Shown here one piece after another: positions 16,521 to 24,086 of a stretch of DNA of 41,595 nt. Numbering within the stretch: position 1 is the first letter of the stretch; each line of letters begins with the position of its first letter. The DNA is taken from positions 1-41,595 of the forward strand of contig JACPTI010000032.1 of the NCBI GenBank assembly GCA_016192845.1. The letters are read 5' to 3'. The position numbers and the translations under genes are program-made. The notes under the pieces are model-generated. The model saw only the letters and a program-made list of their open reading frames with translations. It did no database searches and was not told the DNA's origin. This DNA comes from Acidobacteriota bacterium (lineage in GTDB: Bacteria; Acidobacteriota; Vicinamibacteria; Vicinamibacterales; UBA2999).

Positions 16521-17201
16521 GTGGCCGTGGCCCCGGGCACTCTCGTCGACTTCAACCAGGCGCCCTTCCTCGTCATCTGGGAAGTGACGCGCGCCTGCGC
16601 GCTGGCGTGCGTGCACTGCCGGGCCGACGCGATTCCGCACCGGAACCCGTGCGAGCTCACGACCGAACAGGGCTTTCGGCTGATTGATCAGGTGCGGGCG
16701 TTCGGCCCCAGACCGCCGCTCCTCGTCCTGACGGGCGGCGATCCGATGCGCCGGCCGGACCTGGCGGAGCTGGTCCGTTACGGAGCGGAGGCAGGGTTGA
16801 CGGTCGCGCTGACGCCAAGCGGCACGGCGGCGGCGACGCCGGCGCGGCTGGCGGAGCTGAAGGCCGCCGGCCTGTCGCGCGTCGCCGTCAGCCTCGACGG
16901 CCCGACGCCGGAGACGCACGACGCCTTCCGCCGCGTTCGGGGCTCGTACGCGTGGACCATGCGGATCATCGACGCCACGATCGAGTTGGGGCTGCCGCTG
17001 CAGATCAATTCGACCATCAGCCGGATGACGCTGCGCAACCCGGACGCGCTCGCCGGGAAATGCGGCCGGTGCCGCTTCCGCGCGATCTGCGGAGGCTCAC
17101 GGTCGCGTGCCTTTGCGGCGACGGGGAACGCCCTGGCCTCCGACGCCTTGTGCGCGTATGACCCCGGAGAGGTCATCGAACCGCCGGTGGCCGGGCCGTA
17201 G
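16521..17201 (+). CDS. Radical SAM/SPASM protein with an internal in-frame deletion
   Basis: The 226-residue product starts at GTG 16521 (or GTG 16527). Its N-terminus is a radical SAM half-barrel: VIWEVTRACALACVHC gives the CxxxCxxC cluster, then LVLTGGDPMRRPDL, and VAVSLDGPTPETHDAF. After QINSTISRMTL the sequence jumps straight to RNPDALAGKCGRCRFRAICGG, a SPASM-type cysteine cluster that normally sits more than 100 residues later. Relatives (PqqE/NirJ/AhbD-like, and the SPASM proteins starting FNRAPFLVIWE) are about 350-400 residues long. So the second half of the barrel is missing without loss of frame, joint near 17025-17045. The product is probably inactive unless this is an assembly error. 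The NO-island setting and upstream palindrome suggest maturation of a heme or respiratory factor. Confidence 0.7.
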   Translation: MAVAPGTLVDFNQAPFLVIWEVTRACALACVHCRADAIPHRNPCELTTEQGFRLIDQVRAFGPRPPLLVLTGGDPMRRPDLAELVRYGAEAGLTVALTPSGTAAATPARLAELKAAGLSRVAVSLDGPTPETHDAFRRVRGSYAWTMRIIDATIELGLPLQINSTISRMTLRNPDALAGKCGRCRFRAICGGSRSRAFAATGNALASDALCAYDPGEVIEPPVAGP

Positions 17202-17209
17202 CGAAGCAG

Positions 17210-18523
17210 ATGTCGGCAGGCACGCGCAACCCCATGGACAAGGTGCCGCCGCGGGCCGTACCCCTCGTGTACCTGGGCACGGCGCACGTGGCCCTCGCGC
17301 TCGCGTTCGGGCTGGCCGTCTTGTGGCCGCGAGCCGTGGCGGGCTTCTTCTATCACTCCTGGATGGTGGTGCTCGTGCACCTCGTCACGCTCGGCTGGAT
17401 CACCTTTTCCATCTTCGGTGCCTTCTACATCGTCGGTCCGCTGGCGCTCCGAACGGACATGCGCGCGCGCCGCGTGGACTGGTGGGCGTATGCGCTGGGG
17501 CTCACCGGCCTGATCGGAATGGTGGGGCACTTCTGGATCGAGGAGTACTCCGGGATGGCGTGGTCGGCAGCGTGCATCGCGTGCGGCGTGCTGTTCATGA
17601 CGGCGCGCATCGCTGCCGGCGTCTGGCGCGCCCCAATCGCCGCAGGCGTGCGGCTGCACGTCGTGCTCGCCTGCGTCAACTTGTGGCTGGCGGCGGGCAT
17701 GGGCGTCCTCGTTGCCATCGACAAGGCCGCGCCGTTCCTGCCCGGGTACGTGCTGTCGAACGTGTTCGCGCACGCGCATCTGGCAGCGATCGGATGGGCG
17801 ACGATGATGGTCGTCGGCGTCGGGTACCGGCTCCTGCCGATGATCCTGCCGTCGAAGATGCCGGCCGGCCGCTCGATATACGCGAGCGCGATCCTGCTCG
17901 AAGCGGGCGTGCTCGGGCTGTTCGTCGCGCTCCTGGCGCAAAGCGCCTGGTCGGTCGTCTTCGGTGTCCTGACGGTGGCCGGGCTCGGCGTGTTCGCGGC
18001 CCATGTCGTGTGGATGCTGCGGCACCCGGCGCCGAAGCCGGCCGGTGCGCCCCGTTTCGACTTCGCCGTCGCTCATGCCGCCTGCGCCGGCGCCTCGCTG
18101 CTGGCAGCGCTCATCCTGGGCGTTGTGCTGCTCGTCGTGCCCACGTCGACCGAGTCGCTCCACGCGGCGGCGGCGTACGGCGTGCTGGGACTGGTCGGGT
18201 TTCTCGCGCAGATGGTCGTCGCGATGGAGGTCCGGTTGCTGCCGGTGGTGACGTGGTGCTGGGCGTTCGCTCAGAGCGGATATCAGATTCCACCCTCGTC
18301 ACCACACGCGATGCGCGATCGCGGCCTGCAGGCGCTGGTGCTGGCGGGATGGGTGACGGGCGTGCCCGCGCTGGCGGCCGGAATGGCGCGCGAATCGGCG
18401 CTGCTCGTCGGAATCGGCGCCGCGGCGCTCTTTGCGGCCGTGGGCATCGCGGCGGTCGACCACGTGTGGGTGCTCGCGCGCGCGCGCCGCGCCGGCGCCG
18501 CCGCATCGACCGAAGCGGCATGA
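17210..18523 (+). CDS. NnrS-like polytopic membrane protein
   Basis: A 437-residue protein with about twelve membrane helices. Histidines lie in conserved-looking positions: YHSWMVVLVHLVTLGWI in the second helix, NVFAHAHLAAIGWATMMVVG in the middle, and EVRLLPVVTWCWAF late. The HAHLAxxGW motif is shared by NnrS and cytochrome oxidase subunit I-like proteins and probably binds heme or copper. NnrS proteins protect cells against nitrosative stress and are regulated with denitrification genes, matching this location between the radical SAM gene (8 bases upstream) and hemerythrin. The start could be ATG 17210 or ATG 17234. It may instead be an unassigned heme-copper-like family; a role in NO handling is inference from context. 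Confidence 0.68.
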   Translation: MSAGTRNPMDKVPPRAVPLVYLGTAHVALALAFGLAVLWPRAVAGFFYHSWMVVLVHLVTLGWITFSIFGAFYIVGPLALRTDMRARRVDWWAYALGLTGLIGMVGHFWIEEYSGMAWSAACIACGVLFMTARIAAGVWRAPIAAGVRLHVVLACVNLWLAAGMGVLVAIDKAAPFLPGYVLSNVFAHAHLAAIGWATMMVVGVGYRLLPMILPSKMPAGRSIYASAILLEAGVLGLFVALLAQSAWSVVFGVLTVAGLGVFAAHVVWMLRHPAPKPAGAPRFDFAVAHAACAGASLLAALILGVVLLVVPTSTESLHAAAAYGVLGLVGFLAQMVVAMEVRLLPVVTWCWAFAQSGYQIPPSSPHAMRDRGLQALVLAGWVTGVPALAAGMARESALLVGIGAAALFAAVGIAAVDHVWVLARARRAGAAASTEAA

Positions 18524-18553
18524 CGGCCGCCGGACCGCTGTCCTGGAGATGAC

Positions 18554-19120
18554 ATGTTTCTGAAGGTCGGTCAACGTGCGGATCACGGGTTCGACGAACC
18601 GCTCGGCCTGCTGAGCGACTGCCATCGCCGTATCGAGCACTTCCTGCAGGTGCTGCTCTCCATCGCGCAGGACGCGGCAGGCGGACCCCTCGGCGACGAG
18701 CAGCGGTGGCAGCTCGAGGCGGCCCTCGCCTACTTCGCGACGGCAGGTCTCCGGCACACGGCCGATGAGGAAGAGAGCGTGTTTCCGCGACTCAAGGCGT
18801 CGAGCGAGCCGGCGGCCGCGCAGGTACAGCAGGTGCTGGCGCGCCTCGAGAGGGATCACAGTGACGCGGTTCAGCACCACCAGGCGGTGGACGTTCTGGT
18901 CCGACAGTGGCTCGGAGACGGGCGTCTGGACCCTGCAGACGCGTCGCAGCTCGCCACGCGGCTCGCCTCGCTCGAGGCACTCTACCGCTCGCACATCGCC
19001 GTCGAGGACAACGAGCTGTTCCCCGTCGCAACTCGCCTGCTGTCGGCGCGTCAGCTGCAGGAGATCGGTCGTGAGATGGCCGCGCGGCGCGGCCTCGATG
19101 GCAGTGATCGCCGCTCTTAG
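18554..19120 (+). CDS. Hemerythrin-domain protein
   Basis: The 188-residue product is a four-helix hemerythrin/HHE domain. Its iron ligand motifs are SDCHRRIEHF, RHTADEEESVFPRL, ERDHSDAVQHHQAV and YRSHIAVEDNELFPVA. The ATG has a good Shine-Dalgarno (TGGAGATGAC). It follows the NnrS-like gene by 30 bases and is likely in the same transcript. Hemerythrins bind O2 or NO at a di-iron site; next to nirK and ric the likely job is NO scavenging or sensing. It lacks the ScdA N-terminal domain, so it is not a second RIC. Confidence 0.85.
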   Translation: MFLKVGQRADHGFDEPLGLLSDCHRRIEHFLQVLLSIAQDAAGGPLGDEQRWQLEAALAYFATAGLRHTADEEESVFPRLKASSEPAAAQVQQVLARLERDHSDAVQHHQAVDVLVRQWLGDGRLDPADASQLATRLASLEALYRSHIAVEDNELFPVATRLLSARQLQEIGREMAARRGLDGSDRRS

Positions 19121-19245
19121 GGTGTGGGGTTCGCCTTCGAGACCGTGGTGATCTTGCTGATCATGGGTTGACTCGCAATTCGCAGCCCGTTCTGCGCCGA
19201 GGGGATCTGGTCCAGGCAGACGTCAGGTCCAGCGTCGCGTTCCCC
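19117..19245 (-). pseudogene. C-terminal fragment of a MazF/PemK-like toxin
   Basis: The leftward frame ends (TAA at 19117-19119) after GERDAGPDVCLDQIPS, AQNGLRIASQPMI and SKITTV. This resembles the last third of MazF/PemK ribonucleases, where NGL..PSqvmvdkittV is typical. A TGA lies in frame just upstream and no N-terminal half is present. The fragment overlaps the hemerythrin stop. Assignment by recalled pattern, so moderate. Confidence 0.4.
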
Positions 19246-19280
19246 ACGGTGTGTTCAGTAATTCCTGTTGTTCAAAAATA

Positions 19281-19559
19281 ATGAACAAGATAAACGAAAC
19301 CGAGATCTACGCGCTGCCAGACCAACTGGATAATCGCGAGCTCGTACGCGAGCTGGAAGCGCAGCCTGCCGTTCGCGGCAACTTGCGCGTCATTGAACCG
19401 CCTGCCCGAATTGCGCTGGCAAGAGCCCCAGGACAGGCAGGACCCCCGGTGGCCCCGGTTCTGCTGGCGTACGCAGAACTCCGGTATCGAGGCGACGAGC
19501 AGGCACACGAAGCCGCGGACCTCTTACTGCCCCACGTCTTGAAGCATGCCCACGCTTGA
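19281..19559 (+). pseudogene. C-terminal part of an AbiEi-like antitoxin
   Basis: The 92-residue frame opens with MNKINETEIYALP and contains RVIEPPARIALARAP and PVAPVLLAYAELRYRGDEQ followed by HEAADLLL. The VAPxLLAYAeL...D.r..EAAdLL pattern is that of the C-terminal half of AbiEi-type winged-helix antitoxins. The N-terminal winged helix is absent. Its stop overlaps the start of the nucleotidyltransferase fragment at 19546 by 14 bases, as expected for an abiEi-abiEii pair. Confidence 0.45.
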
Positions 19560-19638
19560 TCCGAGCGTGGAGCGAACGCTCCTGGCCGTGGTCGACGCCC
19601 TCCACGCGGTTGGTGTTCGCTTTTGCGTTGTTGGCGGG
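19546..19638 (+). pseudogene. N-terminal fragment of an AbiEii-like nucleotidyltransferase
   Basis: The first 31 residues, ending DALHAVGVRFCVVGG, match the start of minimal or AbiEii-type nucleotidyltransferase toxins, whose fold opens with a helix and a VRFvvVGG strand-turn. After this the frame loses all resemblance; the catalytic GS..DxD motif never appears. The frame runs on to 19866 as nonsense. Confidence 0.5.
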
Positions 19639-19761
19639 GGCTGGGGATCTGAAAGCCGCTTACACGCCTGCGCCCAGGCCGTGAATCCAGGGGGCCACAA
19701 GGTGACTCCTCAGGAAGAACCGACGAAGATCGGGTCGTCGCCAGCGACGACGCGCTTCTAC

Positions 19762-20010
19762 TCACGTGGTTCGTTGCACGGCTGCGACGTGCCGGTTGCC
19801 GAAGCGGCGCGCGATGACTTGATCGAGGACTTTATCCAAGGTTGCCATATCGAACGGCTTCGATAACAGCGGAACTTGCGACGAATCGGTCAACCAGTGC
19901 ACTTGCGGGTTCAGAATGTCGCCGCTGATGAACACGAACTCACGCGGAGGATCATTGTCACGAAGGCCGCCCTCCGCCATATCACGAGCACCCGGCGTCC
20001 TCAACGGCAA
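19762..20010 (-). pseudogene. C-terminal half of a response-regulator receiver domain
   Basis: The 82-residue frame contains EFVFISGDILNPQVHWL and VPLLSKPFDMATLDKVL. These are beta4 with the conserved S/T, and beta5 with the conserved Lys-Pro (KPF), of CheY-like receivers. The phospho-acceptor Asp and the N-terminal half are missing. Such receivers commonly end hybrid histidine kinases, so this is probably the tail of one. It ends 16 bases downstream of the FHA gene stop. Confidence 0.55.
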
Positions 20011-20025
20011 CGGTTGAGCGTGGTT

Positions 20026-20679
20026 TTAGGGTGTCTCGTGATCGTCGATCACGGCGTCTGTCAGTACGCGGTCTGGTCGCACCAGCATGACCTCGAACCG
20101 AAAGACATAGTCCGAACTCGAAGTCCCGACGACGATCACATCGCCGTGCCGAAGTTCAGTCCGTCCCCCCCTTCGGCCGCCGCCGATCCGTTTGCCGCTG
20201 ACGATTGTTCCGCACACGCTGCCTCGGTCAACGACAAAGAATTGATCGCCCACGCGATCAATCAAGAAGTGTTCGCGGGAAATGTGAAGCAGATCCGTCC
20301 ACGCCGGCTCGACGAGGTAGATGTCGTTGACCTGCGGTGCGATGCCGAGGCGGAGTTCGACCTTGGGCGGTGTGGCGGGGAGATTCGGCGACCGGCTTTC
20401 ACGTCCAACCAAAAACGGACACCTGGCGATGTCGACCGCATGTCTGCCGCTGAGTGCGCGCCTCGCCTCCTCGGTAACGGCGACGAGCGCAGCGATGGCT
20501 GGGAAAGCGACAGGATCCGCTCCGTCGCCACGTACAGCATGGAGCTCGGACACGTTCGTCGCGCCAAGCGTGCGCCAGATGTCCGGTGCGCCGGCGTGCG
20601 GAGGTTCGCCGGAGTGGAGGGCAGACCTTTCACGCCGGGCCCGCTCGAACGTGCCCACGAGGAATGCGCGGAGGTTCAT
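20026..20679 (-). CDS. FHA-domain protein
   Basis: The 217-residue protein has an N-terminal part of no recognised family (about residues 1-85). A C-terminal FHA domain follows: CPFLVGRES (conserved Arg), LLHISREHFLIDRV (Ser and His of the phosphothreonine pocket), and FFVVDRGSVCGTIVSGKRIG, where the usual N-G-T turn reads CGT. FHA domains bind phosphothreonine peptides. The start overlaps the stop of a 40-codon gene as ATGA, implying translational coupling. Its surroundings are gene remnants, yet the frame is intact over its whole length. Confidence 0.7.
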   Translation of the reverse strand: MNLRAFLVGTFERARRERSALHSGEPPHAGAPDIWRTLGATNVSELHAVRGDGADPVAFPAIAALVAVTEEARRALSGRHAVDIARCPFLVGRESRSPNLPATPPKVELRLGIAPQVNDIYLVEPAWTDLLHISREHFLIDRVGDQFFVVDRGSVCGTIVSGKRIGGGRRGGRTELRHGDVIVVGTSSSDYVFRFEVMLVRPDRVLTDAVIDDHETP

Positions 20680-20798
20680 GGTTCGAGCACCGCGTCAATG
20701 TTGAGGTCTGCCAGCAGGGACTGGATGTCCTCGCGCATTTGGACCGCGAAGTCGCCCTGGTTCCTTGCTGCCGTCGAAGGCTTCTCATCCTTCGCCAT
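20676..20798 (-). CDS. 40-residue small protein coupled to the FHA gene
   Basis: Starts with MAKDEKPSTAARNQGDFAVQ and ends LLADLNIDAVLEP; charged, no signal or membrane helix. AGAGG lies about ten bases before the ATG. Its stop shares four bases (ATGA) with the start of the FHA gene, the strongest sign that it is translated. It resembles no family I know and may be a regulator or partner of the FHA protein. Confidence 0.5.
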   Translation of the reverse strand: MAKDEKPSTAARNQGDFAVQMREDIQSLLADLNIDAVLEP

Positions 20799-21088
20799 GC
20801 CAGGCAACCTCTGGCGAGAGTCAGGCCATGCGACAAAGTAGTGCACGTGTCACCGCTAGAAGCCATCAAGTGTCGGAACGGTGTCACTTGTGACCGGATT
20901 CCCGGCCAACCATGCCGGCCCGCCGACACGATGCACGTCGGCAGATGTGCCGGCCTGGGCCTTCGAGCAGAAGAGTGGCCCGATAAGGCCCGCGCCAGTG
21001 CGGCTGCCTGAGCGAACAACCGGCGGTTTGCGACCGACATCGCAAAATCGGTGCCCCTCGGTCCTTCCCCACAATGGCTTCTGCGGTT
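20799..21088. other. Stretch without a recognisable gene
   Basis: About 290 bases between the small coupled gene and the toxin-antitoxin remnants. Open frames exist on both strands but none shows a domain pattern, and no hairpin or RNA stands out. Confidence 0.5.
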
Positions 21089-21191
21089 TTAGGACAACTC
21101 GCCAAGCACTGCGTCACCCTGATCGTAGCCGTCGACGATCGTCTTCGTGTTGGTGGCCTCGAGTGCTTGATCCAGCAAGCGGATCTCGGGA
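21089..21191 (-). pseudogene. C-terminal tail of an unidentified protein
   Basis: After the DUF5615-like fragment breaks off, another leftward frame reads IRLLDQALEATNTK and ends DGYDQGDAVLGELS before a TAA. The composition looks coding, but it belongs to no family I recognise. It is joined out of frame to the toxin fragment. Confidence 0.3.
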
Positions 21192-21257
21192 AAACTCGAT
21201 CCCACGCGCACGCAGGCCGTTCGCGACCGCGTTCGGTATGTGTTCGTCGGTGAGAAC
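21192..21257 (-). pseudogene. N-terminal fragment of a DUF5615 (PIN-like) toxin
   Basis: Immediately after the DUF433-like stop the frame reads VLTDEHIPNAVANGLRARGI, which is the opening strand-helix of DUF5615 PIN-like toxins (L.DEHI...VA.gLR.rGi), including the first acidic catalytic residue. Everything after residue 22 is replaced by unrelated sequence. Confidence 0.55.
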
Positions 21258-21434
21258 CTAATCCTCGCCACGCAGCGAGCGGAGCTTCTGGTCCCGTTTG
21301 GATGGGGTGCGCGCGCGAAGTGCCTCCGCAAAGGCGCGGTCCTCGGTCATGCGCGCGTCGATTTCTTCGCGATGGTCGAAGTAGTAGGCGAGCGCGGCGT
21401 ATACGTCGGCTAGCGTGAGGTCGTACTCGTCATC
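21258..21434 (-). pseudogene. C-terminal half of a DUF433 antitoxin
   Basis: The frame DLTLADVYAALAYYFDHREE with DARMTEDRAFAEALRARTPS is typical of DUF433 proteins, the usual partner of DUF5615 toxins. The N-terminal half and start codon are missing: upstream the frame runs into the 3' end of the GHKL ATPase gene in a different phase. With the fragment downstream it forms a truncated antitoxin-toxin pair. Confidence 0.6.
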
Positions 21435-23064
21435 GACTGCGCGCGCCGCCCCAATGCGCGAGAAACTGCGTAAGGAACGCGTGTTCGTCGCGTGCCTCGA
21501 CCGCCAACGGCGCCAATGCGAGCGCGACGGCAAGCGCGGTGTGATAGCCCAGCGATCGCGACGCCGCCGCGCGTGTGAACGCGGGATGGGCGTCATTGAT
21601 CCAGACGGTGTTGTCCACCAACCGTCCCAATTCGGCGTCGTCGGGCCGCGACTCGAATTGCACCAGCAGCCCGTACCGGGCGGGGCGCCGTCGACCGGAG
21701 ACCGTGTCGAGCGTGGCAGCCGTGGCGATCTGGGCGTTGTGGTGCGCACCGGTAACAGTAGCGGAAGGTTCTCCTTCTGGTATCGGCTCGCCTTCCGAGG
21801 CCGGCATCCCCTCCGGGGAGGGAATCTGCGACTCCGGCGTTGGCGGCGATCCGCCCGCGGGGGCTGGCGCAGTAGCGCTCTGCGTGAGCGGCGCGACGGG
21901 TCCGTCGGCTGCCGCAGTGTCACCCACGGCGACGCTTGCGACGAGCGGCGCGGGCACACGATCGTCACCCCGGCCCGGCATCGGCAATGGTTTCTGTCCT
22001 CCGCGGCGGCGATCGACAAGCGAGCGCAGCAGGGGAAAGTCGTCGGCAAGATCTTCGAGCACACGCTCGAGATCGCGCCCGAGCCGCACGATGCGCGGTC
22101 GGGTTTCGGCGTCGCGCGCGTCACCCCATTTGGCCAGCTGACCGGAGACGACCTCCTGAATTGCTTTACGGTACGCAAGGTGGAGGGCACCGCGTGTGCC
22201 GGTCCGAATGAAGTCGTTCTTGCTCAAGGTGAGACACGCGGCGAGGTCGGGCGCTTCGATCACCCCGCCAATCTGCGCGCGCGCCGTGGGTGCGAGGCCG
22301 AGCCAGTCCCATCCCCGCTTGATGATCTTTCCGAACGTGCTGATCGCGATGCCCTCACGCTCCGCCGGTAGGCCGGCGGTCCGTTCGATGAAGCCGACTG
22401 CCGACGGCGTGCGGCGCCGGCCGAGTTTGATGGCAACCGGGACGTGTTCGGTGCTCCGGCCTTGCACACGTTCCAGTTCGCGTCCGTCCACTTCGAACAC
22501 GACACCGTCAGGGTAATGGCGTCGGAGCAGGTGGTCGAATGCAGGATCGAGCAGCGGCTCGAAATGCCGGCGAACCGTCTCTTCGATGTAGCCGGCATCG
22601 AGGAGTGGCGACAATTGATTGGTCAACGTCAGTCGGACTGCCGTGCCTCGCGATGCCGTCAGGCCCGGCGGCGGAATCCATTTCCAGGGCGCGCGATGAC
22701 GTGAGGCAAGGTGCCACCGCGTGGCGACATGCGTGGAGCCGCGCCTGGTCTCGGTGACCACCTCGCGCGACACGAGAAGACCGAGCTTGATGCCCACACC
22801 GGCAAACCCGATCCCTTCGCCACGGGCTTTGGTGCTCGCCGCCACGTCGTGGTATCGCGCCAGCTCGCGTCGCTGCATGCCGCGCCCGTCGTCAATGATC
22901 GTCAGCGTGGCGCCTGCAGGATGGGTGAGCAACCGTACACGCCTCGCACCCGAATCGAGTGCGTTCGCGACGACTTCGGTGAGGATTGTCTCCTCCAGCG
23001 CTCCCGTGTAGGCGTCGCGGAGATCTTCAAGGAGGTGTTGGAGATCGACTCGGGTCTCGCCCAC
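21430..23064 (-). CDS. GHKL ATPase (HSP90/MORC-like), third gene of the SNF2 operon
   Basis: A 544-residue protein from a GTG start. Residues about 20-190 form a GHKL ATP-binding fold: N-box EVVANALDSGA (Glu30, Asn34), G1 box DDGRGM (58-63) and G2 box GFAGVGIKLG (86-95). An S5-like second domain seems to follow (IAISTFGKIIKRGWDWLG, LTLSKNDFIRTG). A proline/glutamate-rich linker lies at about 360-445, then a conserved-looking C-terminal segment (YGLLVQFESRPDDAELGRLV). It lacks histidine-kinase H-box or receiver features, so an ATP-driven clamp such as HSP90, MutL or MORC is more likely. It follows the HEAT-like gene by 94 bases. Its last residues may have been cut by the deletion that joined it to the DUF433 remnant. 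Confidence 0.75.
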   Translation of the reverse strand: MGETRVDLQHLLEDLRDAYTGALEETILTEVVANALDSGARRVRLLTHPAGATLTIIDDGRGMQRRELARYHDVAASTKARGEGIGFAGVGIKLGLLVSREVVTETRRGSTHVATRWHLASRHRAPWKWIPPPGLTASRGTAVRLTLTNQLSPLLDAGYIEETVRRHFEPLLDPAFDHLLRRHYPDGVVFEVDGRELERVQGRSTEHVPVAIKLGRRRTPSAVGFIERTAGLPAEREGIAISTFGKIIKRGWDWLGLAPTARAQIGGVIEAPDLAACLTLSKNDFIRTGTRGALHLAYRKAIQEVVSGQLAKWGDARDAETRPRIVRLGRDLERVLEDLADDFPLLRSLVDRRRGGQKPLPMPGRGDDRVPAPLVASVAVGDTAAADGPVAPLTQSATAPAPAGGSPPTPESQIPSPEGMPASEGEPIPEGEPSATVTGAHHNAQIATAATLDTVSGRRRPARYGLLVQFESRPDDAELGRLVDNTVWINDAHPAFTRAAASRSLGYHTALAVALALAPLAVEARDEHAFLTQFLAHWGGARSR

Positions 23065-23158
23065 GTAGGCATCTTATCGCGTCGGCGTACCGCGACAGTC
23101 CTCAGGGTCTGGTCCCGGCGCCGCCGGCGACCACCCCGCTGGGCCTCCTGCCGTTTAC

Positions 23159-23983
23159 TCATTCGTGCTCGTCATCATCACCCCACGCGGCATCCCCAGA
23201 CAGTCCCTTGGCCAACGTGAGCGCTTCCTCCACCGCGTCGACGACGTCCTCATCATCAGAATCGAGCAGATCACCGAGAATCTCCGCAGCATCGTCCGGG
23301 CGGATCGTCGGCACAGCCTCAATCGCCGCCAGCAGCAATGGCTTCTCGGTCGACTCCGAGGCGAGCAGGTCGGCAACGTGCGGCCAGGCGGCGTCGACTC
23401 CCCAGTTTCCTGCCGCGACCACAGCTTCATAGTGGATGGCGGAATCCGTGCTGTTCAGGGCTTCCAGAATCTGGTCGTCGAATCCCTTCACGAAGCGCAT
23501 GCAGAAGACGGCCGTGAGCTTCCACGCGTCATCGTCGCTCGCACACGCGGCTCGAATCGCGTCGCGATGCCAGGTCTGAGGCGCTCGCACCGAGCCCTCG
23601 AGAGCTCGCCGACGCACCTCTTTCGGCGCGCTGGCATCCATGTGGATCCGCCGGAGGGATTCCTGGATCCGATGAAACGTGGCCTCGGTAATCTCAAGGG
23701 TCTCGGCGTCCTCGAAGCGGCCGGTGTCGACCTGCTCGAGCACAGGGCCGAGCGAGATCGCCGCGCGTGCGCGGATCTCTTCAGGCTGGCGCCCGTTCTC
23801 CAGGATGTTGATCAGCGCAGCGGCCAATTCATCGTTCATCACCACCAACTCACCCGCCAGCTCCGCCGCGAGATGCCGATCGGCTTCGGGCGCCTTCTCA
23901 TCGCAGAGCGTGACGAGCAACTGACTCCCCGCCTCGGCGGGCCATTCCCACGGTGGTGTGAGCTTCAAGTCGTGCAGATTCAT
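23159..23983 (-). CDS. HEAT-repeat-like protein, second gene of the SNF2 operon
   Basis: The 274-residue product is helical and acidic, with repeated helix pairs of HEAT/adaptin type: AAELAGELVVMNDELAAALINIL, AICLASS-like RRALEGSVRAP, ILEALNSTDSAIHYEAV and VAAGNWGVDAAWPHVADLL, then PLLLAAIEAVPTIRP and a highly acidic tail (DSDDEDVVDAVEEAL). The ATG has AGGA five bases upstream. Such proteins are scaffolds that hold partners or nucleic acid. Its placement between a SNF2 helicase and a GHKL ATPase suggests it is the adaptor of that complex. No enzymatic motif is visible. The fold is inferred from pattern, not searched. Confidence 0.65.
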   Translation of the reverse strand: MNLHDLKLTPPWEWPAEAGSQLLVTLCDEKAPEADRHLAAELAGELVVMNDELAAALINILENGRQPEEIRARAAISLGPVLEQVDTGRFEDAETLEITEATFHRIQESLRRIHMDASAPKEVRRRALEGSVRAPQTWHRDAIRAACASDDDAWKLTAVFCMRFVKGFDDQILEALNSTDSAIHYEAVVAAGNWGVDAAWPHVADLLASESTEKPLLLAAIEAVPTIRPDDAAEILGDLLDSDDEDVVDAVEEALTLAKGLSGDAAWGDDDEHE

Positions 23984-24086
23984 ATTCGTCCTGCCTTGCC
24001 TCCCCGACCTGAACTTCGATCGCGTAGCCGAACAGTGCGCGGCCTGCCTCCACGTCCTCGGGGAACCGGGCCACGTAGCGCTTCAC
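23898..24086 (-). CDS. Possible small ORF coupling SNF2 to the HEAT gene
   Basis: A GTG start shares four bases with the SNF2 stop (GTGA), and the frame opens MKRYVARFPEDVEAGRALFG. The first third looks coding, while the last third overlaps the HEAT gene in another frame. It may be a short coupling peptide or a real small protein. Confidence 0.3.
   Translation of the reverse strand: MKRYVARFPEDVEAGRALFGYAIEVQVGEARQDEYESARLEAHTTVGMARRGGESVARHALR

Noticed and set aside
18520..18533. Third Crp/Fnr-type site before hemerythrin
   Set aside because: Only one half-site (ATGAC) is present; the other half does not match.
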